Positions 7,727 to 17,517 of a stretch of 64,000 nucleotides of DNA are shown piece after piece; positions within the stretch are counted from its first letter, which is position 1, and each line of letters begins with the position of its first letter. The notes below the pieces were generated by a model. That model was not told where the DNA came from and made no database searches. It was given only the letters and a program-made list of their open reading frames with translations. The DNA comes from Candidatus Aalborgicola bjergmarkensis (GTDB taxonomy: Bacteria > Pseudomonadota > Gammaproteobacteria > Burkholderiales > Burkholderiaceae_C): assembly GCA_016708725.1 (NCBI GenBank), contig JADJFE010000011.1, forward strand, positions 1-64,000, given 5' to 3'. Both the position numbers and the translations under genes were made by a program.

Positions 7727-9229
7727 TTATCTCCGGTAGAGCCTGCACAATCCTTTAAGCCGCTCCGCAGGACGAGGGCCTACCTGTGCCCAGGTAAAAC
7801 GCCACTCCCAGTTCCCCTCGGCCTGGCCAGGCACGTTCATGCGATGCGCTTCGCCAAACCCCAGGACATCCTGCATCGGGTAAATCGCCGTATTGGCCAC
7901 ACTGGCACACGCAGCACGGATCAATTCCCAATGAATCTCGTCGCCGTCATCCAGTCCTAGGTAGTCGCACACGTGCTGGCGCATCGCAGGAGAAATTTCG
8001 ACCCACCACCCGCACGTCGTGTTGTTGTCGTGGGTGCCGGTATAGACCACCGTGTTGGCTTCGTAATTGTGCGGCAGGAAGGTGTTGGTGTTATCGTCCG
8101 CAAGGCCCTCACCAAACGCAAACTGCAAAATGCGCATACCGGGCAGCTCATAGGCCAGACGCAAGGCCTCCACATCCGGGGTAATCACGCCCAGGTCTTC
8201 CGCAATAATCGGTAGTTTTCCCAATGTGCCCCGGATCGCATCGCCCAGAGCCTTCCCCGGACCTGGCATCCAGCGCCCTTCGACAGCGGTCTCGGCGGCA
8301 ACCGGAATTTCCCAATACCCGGCAAATCCCCGGAAGTGGTCAATGCGCACGATATCGACCATGGAAAAAACGCTACGCACCCGCTTGAGCCACCAGGCAA
8401 AACCCTCGGCTGCATGGGCACCCCAACGGTACAGCGGATTGCCCCAACGTTGCCCCGTCTCGCTGAAGAAGTCCGGCGGTACACCCGCCACAACAGTGGA
8501 TTTTCCCTGCGCATCCAGCTCAAAGAGTTTCTGGTTAGACCAGACATCGGCGCTTTGGTGTGCCACGAAAATGGGCGCATCTCCAACGATCTTGATACCG
8601 CGCTGATGGGCATAACCCCTGAGCCTTTTCCACTGGGTAAAAAAACACCACTGGCAAAATTTCCAGAAGTCAATATCTGCAGCATGCTCTCTTCTAGCCT
8701 GCCCCAGAGCAAGCGGATTGCGCTGCGCTATAGGCTCGGGCCACTCGCTCCAATCGCCACCGCCGTGCACCCGATCCAGTACCATGAAGAGCGCGTAATC
8801 ATCCAGCCAGTCGGTCTGGTGCAGGCAAAAGTTTGAAAAATCAAGACGATCCGCAGTGTTACCGTTTTTTAGAAAACTTTTTGCCGCGCGCTGGAGTCGC
8901 TCCATACGCCAAGGCGCTACGCTGGTGTAATCCACCCGTGCATCGCTAAACGCCACGTCGGGCACCAGGTCTGCTTCACGCAGCCAACCACGCCGCTGCA
9001 AATCGGCCAGATCAATCAACAAGGGATTGCCGGCAAACGCCGAACTGCTCATGTAAGGGGAGTTGCCAAGCCCCAAGCCACCCAAGGGCAACATTTGCCA
9101 CAAGGTCTGCCCGGCGGTTGCCAGCCAGTCCACAAAATGGTAGGCAGAAGGTCCAAAGTCACCACAGCCATGTGGCCCCGGCAGAGACGTGGGATGCAAC
9201 AGCACACCACTGGCGCGTTCAAGTGTCAT
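7727..9229 (-). CDS. malQ: 4-alpha-glucanotransferase (amylomaltase)
   Basis: This GH77 enzyme transfers maltooligosaccharide segments between glucans and so recycles the short chains released during glycogen breakdown. At 500 residues it has the compact bacterial size. Signatures: the opening ASGVLLHPTSLPGPHGCGDFG, the catalytic regions IVRIDHFRGFAGYWEIP (nucleophile Asp) and IIAEDLGVITPDVEALR (acid/base Glu), and YTGTHDNNT. It follows glgX by 34 bases with AAAGGAA as ribosome site, and is the last gene of the glgP-glgB-glgX-malQ run. Confidence 0.96.
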   Translation of the reverse strand: MTLERASGVLLHPTSLPGPHGCGDFGPSAYHFVDWLATAGQTLWQMLPLGGLGLGNSPYMSSSAFAGNPLLIDLADLQRRGWLREADLVPDVAFSDARVDYTSVAPWRMERLQRAAKSFLKNGNTADRLDFSNFCLHQTDWLDDYALFMVLDRVHGGGDWSEWPEPIAQRNPLALGQARREHAADIDFWKFCQWCFFTQWKRLRGYAHQRGIKIVGDAPIFVAHQSADVWSNQKLFELDAQGKSTVVAGVPPDFFSETGQRWGNPLYRWGAHAAEGFAWWLKRVRSVFSMVDIVRIDHFRGFAGYWEIPVAAETAVEGRWMPGPGKALGDAIRGTLGKLPIIAEDLGVITPDVEALRLAYELPGMRILQFAFGEGLADDNTNTFLPHNYEANTVVYTGTHDNNTTCGWWVEISPAMRQHVCDYLGLDDGDEIHWELIRAACASVANTAIYPMQDVLGFGEAHRMNVPGQAEGNWEWRFTWAQVGPRPAERLKGLCRLYRR

Positions 9230-9263
9230 GGCAACAAGTTCCTTTCAATGAGCGTGGCGGTCC

Positions 9264-11366
9264 CTAGAATGCAATCGAAGCACCCGCCGCAAGCAACACA
9301 ACCATACTGCGCGCGCGCAAGGGAAAGTCGGCCTTGCCTCCTTGCTCAACCCAGCGTGTCAGCCCATGTGCGTCCGTGGTATCCAGAGCCACGCGCCACC
9401 CTCCTGGCGGAAGCTTGAAAGCACAATCAGTGATGCCCGGATTGAATAACAACAATACCGGCACTTTGGAGCGACCGGGAGTGGCAATCAGACAGCCCAG
9501 AACACTATCGGACGGATCATGCCAGGCATTGTCCGGTATGAATTGGCCATCACTTTTCAACCAGGCCAGATCGCGTTTACCGGAAGGATCGGGCAAACCC
9601 TGGTACCAGTGGTTGCCAAAGGGCAGGGTCTGGCGGCGCACAGCCAGCACCCGTGCCGTGAAATCGATCAGATCATCGTCGGCATCCAGCCAATCGATCC
9701 AGGTGATGGCGTTGTCCTGGCAGTAGGGGTTGTTATTGCCATCCTGGGTGTGCCCCAATTCATCGCCCGCGCACAACATCGGCGTACCCTGCGCCAGCAG
9801 GGTCACCGCCAGCATGACACGTTGCAAGCGCGCACGCAAGGCGTTGATCACGGGATAAGTACAGTCCCCCTCAACCCCACAGTTGTAGCTGAGGTTGTTG
9901 CCGTGACCATCGCGGTTGTCTTCACCATTGGCCAGGTTATGGCGCTCGTTGTAACTCACCAGATCGCGCAGTGTGAAGCCGTCATGCGAGACCACGTAGT
10001 TGACCGACTCGACTGGCATGCGCTGGCGGCGTTGGCGGTGTTGGTACAGATCGGCTGACCCGCACAAGCGCATGGCAAAATCACCCCGGGTGCGTCGCGG
10101 TTGCCCGTCGTGCAACCAGAAGCCGCGCATGGCATCACGAAAATGGTCGTTCCACTCCAGCCAGCCATGCGGAAATTGCCCGACCTGGTAGCCACCGGGG
10201 CCAATATCCCATGGCTCGGCAATCATCTTGACACGTGATAACACGGGATCCTGCGCGATGGCAGTAAAAAAAGCGCCCCCCCGATCAAATCCGTGGTCAC
10301 CACGCCCCAAAACGGGCGCCAGGTCGAAGCGGAAGCCATCCACATGCATGGCGCCAACCCAGTAGCGCAAACTGTCCATGACCATTTGCAAAACGCGCGG
10401 GTTGCGAATGTCAAGCGTATTGCCACAGCCACTGAAATTTTCGTAGTAACGGTGAAAATCGGGGCGCAGGCGGTAATAACTTACATTGTCAAGCCCCTTG
10501 AAACTCAGATTGGGGCCCAGCTGATCCGACTCGGCCGTGTGGTTGAAAACCACGTCCAGCAGCACCTCGATTCCTTGTGCGTGCAGCGCCTTGACCATGG
10601 CGCGGAATTCGTTGCGCGCCGTCTGCGTATCCGTTTTAGACGCATATTTGGGATTGACAGCAAAAAATGCCAGCGTGTTATAGCCCCAATAGTTGGACAA
10701 CCCCATATTGACCAGGCGTTCTTCATCCAGGGCGTAGTGCACCGGCAGCAAACTCACGCTGGTGATGCCCAGGCGTTTGACATGGTCAACGGATGCAGGA
10801 TGTGCCAGACCGGCATAGGTACCGCGCAGGTTTTCCGGCACCTTTGGATTCATCTGCGAGAATCCCTTGACGTGCACCTCGTAGATCACCATGTCCTGAT
10901 GGGGCACCAATGGCGGACGGTCATCCCCCCAGTCAAACTGCTCGTCCACTACCCGCGCCTTGAGCGCATATTGGGCGTTATTGCGCGTATCCAGCGGCTG
11001 TTGCGGGTTGTTGCGACTGGTTGCAAAATGCTCTTCCCGCCACTCAAAATGTCCCACAATGTCCTGCGCGTAAGGGTCCAGCAGCAATTTGTGTGGATTA
11101 AAACGGTGGCCTTGCTCGGGCTGCCATAGTCCGTGCGCACGCAGACCATAGACCAGACCAGGCTTGGCACCTGGGAGATAGCCATGCCAGATGTCATTGG
11201 TATGGCTGGGAAACTTCAACCGGGTTACTTCCACCGTGCCGTCCTCGTTGAACAGGCACAGCTCCATGCCCTGCGCGTGGGCAGAAAACACAGCAAAGTT
11301 CACGCCCTGACCGTCCCAACTCGCGCCCAAAGGCCAAGGATTTCCAGCTTGCAATACAGTTTTCAT
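9264..11366 (-). CDS. glgX: glycogen debranching enzyme GlgX
   Basis: This GH13 isoamylase-type enzyme removes the short side chains left by glycogen phosphorylase. It has about 700 residues with an N-terminal CBM48 domain (GNPWPLGASWDGQGVNFAVFS). The four GH13 regions are clear: DVVFNHTAE, DGFRFDLAPVLG (nucleophile Asp), IAEPWDIG (acid/base Glu) and VVSHDGFTL. I chose ATG 11366 because it overlaps the glgB stop as ATGA, implying translational coupling; another in-frame start lies three codons upstream at 11375. Confidence 0.96.
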   Translation of the reverse strand: MKTVLQAGNPWPLGASWDGQGVNFAVFSAHAQGMELCLFNEDGTVEVTRLKFPSHTNDIWHGYLPGAKPGLVYGLRAHGLWQPEQGHRFNPHKLLLDPYAQDIVGHFEWREEHFATSRNNPQQPLDTRNNAQYALKARVVDEQFDWGDDRPPLVPHQDMVIYEVHVKGFSQMNPKVPENLRGTYAGLAHPASVDHVKRLGITSVSLLPVHYALDEERLVNMGLSNYWGYNTLAFFAVNPKYASKTDTQTARNEFRAMVKALHAQGIEVLLDVVFNHTAESDQLGPNLSFKGLDNVSYYRLRPDFHRYYENFSGCGNTLDIRNPRVLQMVMDSLRYWVGAMHVDGFRFDLAPVLGRGDHGFDRGGAFFTAIAQDPVLSRVKMIAEPWDIGPGGYQVGQFPHGWLEWNDHFRDAMRGFWLHDGQPRRTRGDFAMRLCGSADLYQHRQRRQRMPVESVNYVVSHDGFTLRDLVSYNERHNLANGEDNRDGHGNNLSYNCGVEGDCTYPVINALRARLQRVMLAVTLLAQGTPMLCAGDELGHTQDGNNNPYCQDNAITWIDWLDADDDLIDFTARVLAVRRQTLPFGNHWYQGLPDPSGKRDLAWLKSDGQFIPDNAWHDPSDSVLGCLIATPGRSKVPVLLLFNPGITDCAFKLPPGGWRVALDTTDAHGLTRWVEQGGKADFPLRARSMVVLLAAGASIAF

Positions 11367-13573
11367 GCGTTCCATTCAAGCATCACCGTGGCCAACGGTG
11401 GCAAAGTCAACACAATAGAATGCGCCCTGCCATTCCATTCCTTGGGTTCGGTAACCGCCCGGCCAAGCGGTGTACCCACGTTGCTGCCACCATAGTAGGC
11501 AGAGTCGGTATTGAGGCATTCGCGGTATTCGCCGGGCTGCGGAACCCCCAGCCGAAAACCGTGGTGTACTGCGGGAGTGAAATTACACACCACCACAATG
11601 AACGTGGCCATATCCTTGCCATAACGAATGAAACTGAACACCGAGCGTGACGCATCCGCATGGTCGATCCATTCAAAACCGGTAGGCATAAAATCCAGTT
11701 GGTACAGTGCAGGCGTCGATTTGTACAGATGGTTGATGTCGCGTACCAGACGCTGTACACCCGCATGCATAGGGTCATCCAGTAAATGCCAGTCCAGACT
11801 CTGGTCGTGATCCCATTCGCGTTCCTGTGCAAACTCACAACCCATGAATAACAACTTTTTGCCGGGGTGACCAAACATGAAACCCAAATACGCGCGCAGA
11901 TTGGCAAACTTCTGCCACCTATCGCCAGGCATCTTGTTCAGCAAAGAACCCTTGCCATGCACGACTTCATCGTGCGAGATGGGCAGGACAAAATTTTCGT
12001 TAAAGGCATAGATCAGGCCGAACGTCATCTCTCCGTGGTGGTATTTGCGATAGATCGGATCGCGTTTGATGTACTGCAAGGTATCGTGCATCCACCCCAT
12101 GTTCCATTTGAAATGGAAACCCAGACCACCCGAATAGACCGGCCGCGATACAGCTGGAAATGCCGTGGATTCCTCGGCCAGGGTAATGGCCTCGGGTCGC
12201 TCAATACCCACCACCTCGTTCATACTCTTGAGGAACGCAATGGCTTCCAGATTTTCACGGCCACCATGCTGGTTGGGAATCCATTGACCCGCTTTGCGGC
12301 TGTAATCGCGGTACAGCATGGAAGCCACTGCATCCACGCGCAAACCATCAATCCCGTGACGCTCAAGCCAATACAAACCGTTGCCAATCAGAAAATTACG
12401 CACCTCGGTGCGCCCCAGGTTGTAGATCAGGGTGCTCCAGTCGTTGTGAAACCCTTCACGCGGATCGGCATACTCGTATAAGTGGGTGCCATCGAAATAG
12501 CCCAATCCATGTGAATCAGTGGGAAAGTGCGCCGGTACCCAGTCCAACAACACACCAATGCCAACAGCATGGCAACGTTCCACCAAGCGTTTTAGTCCAT
12601 CGGGATGGCCAAAACGTGCGGTAGGCGCGTAGATTCCTACCGGCTGATAACCCCATGAACCATCAAAAGGATGCTCGTTGACAGGCAACAACTCCAGGTG
12701 GGTGAAGCCCATGTCCTGGGCGTAAGGGACCAGTAAATCCGCCATTTCATCCCAGGTCGGCCAGCGCTGTGCGCCTGTCTGCGGATCCACGATGCGCCGC
12801 CACGACCCCAAATGCACCTCGTAAATGCTAACCGGCGCGTCCAGGGCATTCGCCTCACGGCGCTGCATGGAAGACGGCAGCAGTGGTGGCATGGGCGCCA
12901 CAATGCTGGCCGTCGCCGGGCGCAACTCTGCCTGGCGCGCGTAAGGGTCGGAGCGTGCCGGCAAAACGTGGCCATCGTGCGCGCGGACTTCAAATTTGTA
13001 TTTGGTACCCAGCCCCACCCCAGGTAGAAAAATTTCCCAGACACCACACTCCCGACGCAGGCGCATAGGGTGGCAGCGGCCATCCCAGTGGTTGAAGTCG
13101 CCTACCACACTGACACGCGAGGCATTGGGCGCCCAGACGGCAAAGGAAGTGCCACTGACGCCATCCATCACACGCTGATTCGCCCCCAGCATTTCATAGG
13201 GCCGCAAGTGGGTGCCCTCTGCCAGCAGCCACACATCCATGTCACCCAGCACGGCCCCGAAACGATAGGGGTCCTCGAGCACAGCTTGAAATCCCCCCGA
13301 CCACTGTACCTTCAGTTGGTAACGTGGATAGTGCGGATGGTGCGTATCCGACTCCGCAGGCAAAATGGCCTCGAAGAAGCCGTCCGGATGGCGCATCTTC
13401 ATGCTGCCAAGCACCAGGCCGGTGCCTGCAGCAATGACATCCACCTTTTCTGCCGTGGGCAAAAATGCCCGGATGGAAACCTTGCCGACACCCGAGGCAT
13501 GTGGCCCCAGAATGGAGAAAGGGTCTCCGTGACTGCCGTGACAAATCTGTTCGATAACGCGGGATTTCAACAT
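11363..13573 (-). CDS. glgB: 1,4-alpha-glucan branching enzyme
   Basis: This GH13 enzyme creates alpha-1,6 branches in glycogen. The product has about 736 residues with two N-terminal CBM48-type domains (first: HGDPFSILGPHASG; second: FAVWAPNASRVSVVGDFNHWDGR). The GH13 regions are VLLDWVPAHFP, DGLRVDAVASMLYRDYSR (nucleophile), LAEESTAFPAVSRP and LPISHDEVVHGKGSL. ATG 13573 gives an N-terminus aligning with E. coli GlgB. A TTG at 13594 would overlap the glgP stop as TTGA and cannot be excluded. The stop overlaps the glgX start (ATGA). Confidence 0.96.
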   Translation of the reverse strand: MLKSRVIEQICHGSHGDPFSILGPHASGVGKVSIRAFLPTAEKVDVIAAGTGLVLGSMKMRHPDGFFEAILPAESDTHHPHYPRYQLKVQWSGGFQAVLEDPYRFGAVLGDMDVWLLAEGTHLRPYEMLGANQRVMDGVSGTSFAVWAPNASRVSVVGDFNHWDGRCHPMRLRRECGVWEIFLPGVGLGTKYKFEVRAHDGHVLPARSDPYARQAELRPATASIVAPMPPLLPSSMQRREANALDAPVSIYEVHLGSWRRIVDPQTGAQRWPTWDEMADLLVPYAQDMGFTHLELLPVNEHPFDGSWGYQPVGIYAPTARFGHPDGLKRLVERCHAVGIGVLLDWVPAHFPTDSHGLGYFDGTHLYEYADPREGFHNDWSTLIYNLGRTEVRNFLIGNGLYWLERHGIDGLRVDAVASMLYRDYSRKAGQWIPNQHGGRENLEAIAFLKSMNEVVGIERPEAITLAEESTAFPAVSRPVYSGGLGFHFKWNMGWMHDTLQYIKRDPIYRKYHHGEMTFGLIYAFNENFVLPISHDEVVHGKGSLLNKMPGDRWQKFANLRAYLGFMFGHPGKKLLFMGCEFAQEREWDHDQSLDWHLLDDPMHAGVQRLVRDINHLYKSTPALYQLDFMPTGFEWIDHADASRSVFSFIRYGKDMATFIVVVCNFTPAVHHGFRLGVPQPGEYRECLNTDSAYYGGSNVGTPLGRAVTEPKEWNGRAHSIVLTLPPLATVMLEWNA

Positions 13574-13590
13574 GAAGTTACTTGATTTAC

Positions 13591-16023
13591 TCAAACCTTG
13601 GGAGGCGTGATATGCCAGATCTGGCTGGCATATTCACGGATTGTCCGGTCAGACGAAAACACGCCCATACCAGCCACATTGGCAATGGCACACTCGCACC
13701 AGCGCGTAGGCTGGCGATAGAGCTCATCCACCCTGTTCTGGGCTGCCACGTAGGATTCGTAGTCTGCCAGCAACAGGTAATGGTCCCCACCCCAGGCCAA
13801 AGACTCCATCAGCCCACGGTAGCGTCCCGGATCACCGGGCGAAAACTCGCCGGCAGAAATGGCATTGAGCACTGCTTTGAGTGCGGGCAGGCTCTCATAG
13901 TAACGCATCGGCTGGTAGCCGGACACCCGCAGGGCACGCACCTCGGGAGTTTTCAAGCCAAAGATGAAAATATTTTCATCGCCGACGTTCTGTCGGATTT
14001 CGATATTGGCACCGTCGTCCGTACCAATGGTGAGTGCGCCATTGAGCGAAAGCTTCATATTCCCGGTGCCGGAGGCCTCGGTGCCAGCAGTAGAGATTTG
14101 CTCGGACAAGTCCGCGCCAGGCATGATGATTTCGGCAACCGAAACACCGTAATTCGGGATGAACACGACCTTGAGTTTGTCGCCCACTTTCGGATCGTTG
14201 TTGATGACCTGCCCCACATCGTGAATCAGGTGGATGATCGACTTGGCCGAGTGGTAACTGGATGCTGCTTTACCGGCAAAAATCACCGTGCGCGGTACCC
14301 AGTCGGCCTTGGGGTTCGCCAAAATGGCCTGGTAACGCGTAACCACATGCAACACATTGAGCAACTGCCGCTTGTATTCATGAATCCGTTTGACCTGGAC
14401 ATCAAACAAGCTGTCCGGACTGACCTTGACGCCGGTGGTACGCTCAATGTAGTTCGCCAGACGCACCTTGTTCTGATGCTTTGCGGCCATGAATTTCTTC
14501 TGGAAGGTAGCGTCCTTGCGATGGGCATTAAGACCCTTGAGCAAATCCAGATCAAGCCGCCAGTGGGTCCCAAGCGTTTCATCCAGCAACCCCGACAAAG
14601 CTGGGTTGGCCTGCGCCAGCCAGCGCCGTGGCGTGACACCATTGGTCATATTGGTAAAGCGCTCGGGCCACATTTCGGCAAAGTCATGGAAAATGGTTTT
14701 CACCAACAAGTCAGAGTGCAGGGCCGAGACGCCATTGATCTTGTGGCTTCCGACAACCGACAGGTGCGCCATGCGCACGCGGCGCTCACCACGTTCGTCA
14801 ATCAGGGACAGACGCTCCAGAAAGCCGTTGTCGTAGGGACGAAAGTACGATGCAGCCTCCATGAACTCCTTGTTGATACGGTAAATGATGTCCATGTGAC
14901 GCGGCAACACGTGCTGGATCAGGCTAACGGGCCATGTCTCCAGCGCCTCGGGCATCAGGGTGTGGTTGGTATACGAAAACGTCTTGCCGCACAAGGTCCA
15001 GGCCTTATCCCACTCCATCTGGTATTCGTCGCACAGCAGACGCATCAACTCCGCAACCGCAATCGCCGGATGCGTATCGTTCAGATGGATAGCCACTTTG
15101 TCGGCAAGATTGTCGAGTGTGGGGTTTTCCAGCAAATGTCGCTTGATCAAATCTTGCACCGAAGCAGCAACAAAGAAATATTCCTGTTTCAGACGCAACT
15201 CACGCCCGGCTGGCGTGCTGTCATTGGGATAAAGAACCCAGGAAATATTTTCAAACTCATTTTTGGTGTTGGCCGCACGTGCATAGTCACCCGTGTTGAA
15301 AGCGCCCAGGTCAATATGGGCGGGTGCTGCGGCCTTCCACAAGCGTAAAGTGCTGACATGCTCGGTGCCGTGACCTGGAACCACCATGTCGTAGGCTTTT
15401 GCCGCAACTTCGCCAGCATGGCGCCATACGGGATTGCCATTGACTTGCTCGACCCACCCACCAAAACGTACCGGATAAGAAATATTGGGGCGAGGGAACT
15501 CCCAGGGAGTGCCATCCTGCAGCCATGGATCGGGATACTCCACCTGTGCACCCTTGTGAATGGCTTGCGAGAACATGCCGTACTCGTAACGGATGCCATA
15601 GCCAAAAGATGGCAACCCGATGGTAGCCATGGAATCCAGGAAACACGCAGCCAGACGCCCCAGACCACCATTGCCCAAAGCAGCATCCGGTTCCCGGTCG
15701 GCAACCTCCTCCAGCGTCTGGGCATGCTGCACAAGGCCGACGGCCGCACCACTGGTCAAATTCAACGCTGCCAGGGCATTGGAGAGACTGCGGCCCATCA
15801 GGAATTCCATCGATAAATAGACCACACGGCGTGCTTTTTCGGAGCGCTCGGTGGCCTGCGTCTCGACCCAGCGCTGGGAAAGTTGTTGGCGCGCTACCTG
15901 AGCCACTGCCTGCATCAGGTCTGTGCGGGTTGCATCGTCCGAGGCAACCCCCACTGTGTTGAGCAAATGCTCTTCAATCAGAGCAGCGAGGGCATGTTTT
16001 GCGATTGGATGGTTTGATGTCAC
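13591..16023 (-). CDS. glgP: glycogen phosphorylase
   Basis: This GT35 enzyme releases glucose-1-phosphate from glycogen using pyridoxal phosphate. At 810 residues it has the family's usual length. Key regions: RRVVYLSMEFLMGRSLSNAL, ALGNGGLGRLAACFLDSMAT, and the PLP-lysine segment EASGTGNMKLSLNGALTIGT. It begins at GTG 16023 with GGAG seven bases before it. It is the first gene of the leftward glycogen operon and is transcribed away from glgC across a 218-base divergent region. Confidence 0.97.
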   Translation of the reverse strand: MTSNHPIAKHALAALIEEHLLNTVGVASDDATRTDLMQAVAQVARQQLSQRWVETQATERSEKARRVVYLSMEFLMGRSLSNALAALNLTSGAAVGLVQHAQTLEEVADREPDAALGNGGLGRLAACFLDSMATIGLPSFGYGIRYEYGMFSQAIHKGAQVEYPDPWLQDGTPWEFPRPNISYPVRFGGWVEQVNGNPVWRHAGEVAAKAYDMVVPGHGTEHVSTLRLWKAAAPAHIDLGAFNTGDYARAANTKNEFENISWVLYPNDSTPAGRELRLKQEYFFVAASVQDLIKRHLLENPTLDNLADKVAIHLNDTHPAIAVAELMRLLCDEYQMEWDKAWTLCGKTFSYTNHTLMPEALETWPVSLIQHVLPRHMDIIYRINKEFMEAASYFRPYDNGFLERLSLIDERGERRVRMAHLSVVGSHKINGVSALHSDLLVKTIFHDFAEMWPERFTNMTNGVTPRRWLAQANPALSGLLDETLGTHWRLDLDLLKGLNAHRKDATFQKKFMAAKHQNKVRLANYIERTTGVKVSPDSLFDVQVKRIHEYKRQLLNVLHVVTRYQAILANPKADWVPRTVIFAGKAASSYHSAKSIIHLIHDVGQVINNDPKVGDKLKVVFIPNYGVSVAEIIMPGADLSEQISTAGTEASGTGNMKLSLNGALTIGTDDGANIEIRQNVGDENIFIFGLKTPEVRALRVSGYQPMRYYESLPALKAVLNAISAGEFSPGDPGRYRGLMESLAWGGDHYLLLADYESYVAAQNRVDELYRQPTRWCECAIANVAGMGVFSSDRTIREYASQIWHITPPKV

Positions 16024-16242
16024 GTAAGTCTCCTTCGGTAGTGTTCATTGATTATCAGGTCAAGGGGAGCGCCAGCGCTCCACCAATTCGGGGGAAATTC
16101 TCGCACGTGTTGTGCCCACTGGAAATTACTTGCTGAAATATTTGGTGATTTGCTCCTGAGTGTTCGTCTAAATCATTAAGATGTAGCCGCAGTTGAGAAG
16201 TGGTCTTTTATCTCACTGCAATTTAATCGAAAAGGATACAAC
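16024..16242. promoter_or_regulatory. divergent control region between glgP and glgC
   Basis: This 219-base non-coding gap separates glgP (leftward) and glgC (rightward), so promoters for both halves of the glycogen locus must lie here or further out. It is AT-richer than the flanking genes, particularly 16120-16220. AAAAGGA at 16230-16236 is the glgC ribosome site and GGAG at about 16031-16034 (reverse strand) that of glgP. I could not fix individual -35/-10 elements with confidence. Confidence 0.5.
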
Positions 16243-17517
16243 ATGAAACCGCAAGAATTAGCGCAAAGTCTTGAGCTTCCCAAACGCACCATCGCATTGG
16301 TGCTTGCCGGCGGACGCGGTAGCCGCCTGATGGGTCTGACTGACCGCCGGGCCAAACCGGCGGTTTTATTTGGAGGAAAGTTTCGCATTGTCGACTTTGC
16401 ACTCTCCAATTGTCTGAATTCCGGAATTCGCCGCATCGGCGTCATCACCCAATACAAGTCGCACAGCTTGTTGCGGCATCTGCAGCATGGCTGGGCTTTC
16501 ATGAAGCCGGAGATGAACGAGTTTGTCGATCTGCTTCCGGCTCAGCAACGCAATGACGATGAAAGCTGGTACGTGGGTACCGCCAACGCCGTACTGCAAA
16601 ACCACGACATTCTTGAAAGTTACGGACCAGAATATATCCTGGTTCTGGCGGGCGACCACATTTACAAGATGAATTACGCCCTGATGTTGGCCGATCACGT
16701 GGACAAGGGGCGGGAATGCACGGTTGCCTGCATTAAAGTGCCGCGTACCGATGCCACCGCCTTTGGCGTCATGGCCGTCGATGAAAATAGCATGATTACC
16801 GACTTTGTTGAAAAACCGGCTGACCCACCCACCATACCGGGCGATCCAGACCATTCGCTGGCAAGCATGGGCATCTACATTTTTAATGCGGAGTATCTTT
16901 ACCGTGAGCTTGCCAGGGATGCGCTGGATGACCAATCCAGCCACGATTTCGGCAAGGACATCATCCCCAACGCCGTGCGCAACCACCAGGCTGCAGCCCA
17001 TCCCTTCGAATTGAGTTGTGTTTCTGAGGATGGAGAAGCAGAAGACCCTCCATATTGGCGCGATGTGGGAACCATTGATGCCTACTGGGAAGCCAATATC
17101 GACCTGACCGCAACCCGTCCCTTGCTCAATCTGTATGACCGGAATTGGCCCATCTGGACCTACCAGATGCAAGTTCCCCCAGCCAAGTTCGTACACAACA
17201 TGGGAGATCGCGTGGGCGTTGCCATTGAATCCCTTGTTTCTGGCGGCAACATCATTTCCGGCCACGTCAACCGCTCGGTTTTATTTTCAAATGTTCGAAT
17301 CAATTCATACGCCAGAGTGGATCTATCCGTGCTGCTGCAGCGCGTCATCGTCGGACGCGGAGCCCGGCTAACACGTGTAGTGGTCGATTCCGGTTGTACC
17401 ATTCCAGAGGGCATGGTGATTGGGGAAGACCCTGCAGCGGATGCTGCGCGCTTTTTCCGCACACCCAACGGCATAACATTGGTCACACCCGACATGTTAC
17501 GTAGGATCACAGGATGA
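16243..17517 (+). CDS. glgC: glucose-1-phosphate adenylyltransferase
   Basis: This enzyme makes ADP-glucose, the committed step of glycogen synthesis. The 424-residue protein has the nucleotidyltransferase start VLAGGRGSRLMGLTDRRAKP, the substrate region FGGKFRIVDFALSNCLNSGI, the catalytic Asp in LAGDHIYKMNY and a left-handed beta-helix C-terminus (SGGNIISGHVNRSVLFSNVR). An N-terminal Arg-rich allosteric region is present, so activation by glycolytic intermediates is likely as in related bacterial enzymes. Its TGA overlaps the glgA ATG (ATGA). Confidence 0.97.
   Translation: MKPQELAQSLELPKRTIALVLAGGRGSRLMGLTDRRAKPAVLFGGKFRIVDFALSNCLNSGIRRIGVITQYKSHSLLRHLQHGWAFMKPEMNEFVDLLPAQQRNDDESWYVGTANAVLQNHDILESYGPEYILVLAGDHIYKMNYALMLADHVDKGRECTVACIKVPRTDATAFGVMAVDENSMITDFVEKPADPPTIPGDPDHSLASMGIYIFNAEYLYRELARDALDDQSSHDFGKDIIPNAVRNHQAAAHPFELSCVSEDGEAEDPPYWRDVGTIDAYWEANIDLTATRPLLNLYDRNWPIWTYQMQVPPAKFVHNMGDRVGVAIESLVSGGNIISGHVNRSVLFSNVRINSYARVDLSVLLQRVIVGRGARLTRVVVDSGCTIPEGMVIGEDPAADAARFFRTPNGITLVTPDMLRRITG

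Noticed and set aside
13582..15348. Very long open frame (588 codons) antisense to glgP; similar long antisense frames in argS (4051-5364), smc (36974-38290) and the GGDEF/EAL gene (48164-49435)
   Set aside because: They run opposite strong, motif-rich genes, are Gly/His/Arg/Val-rich without recognisable domains, and are explained by codon bias of the real genes.
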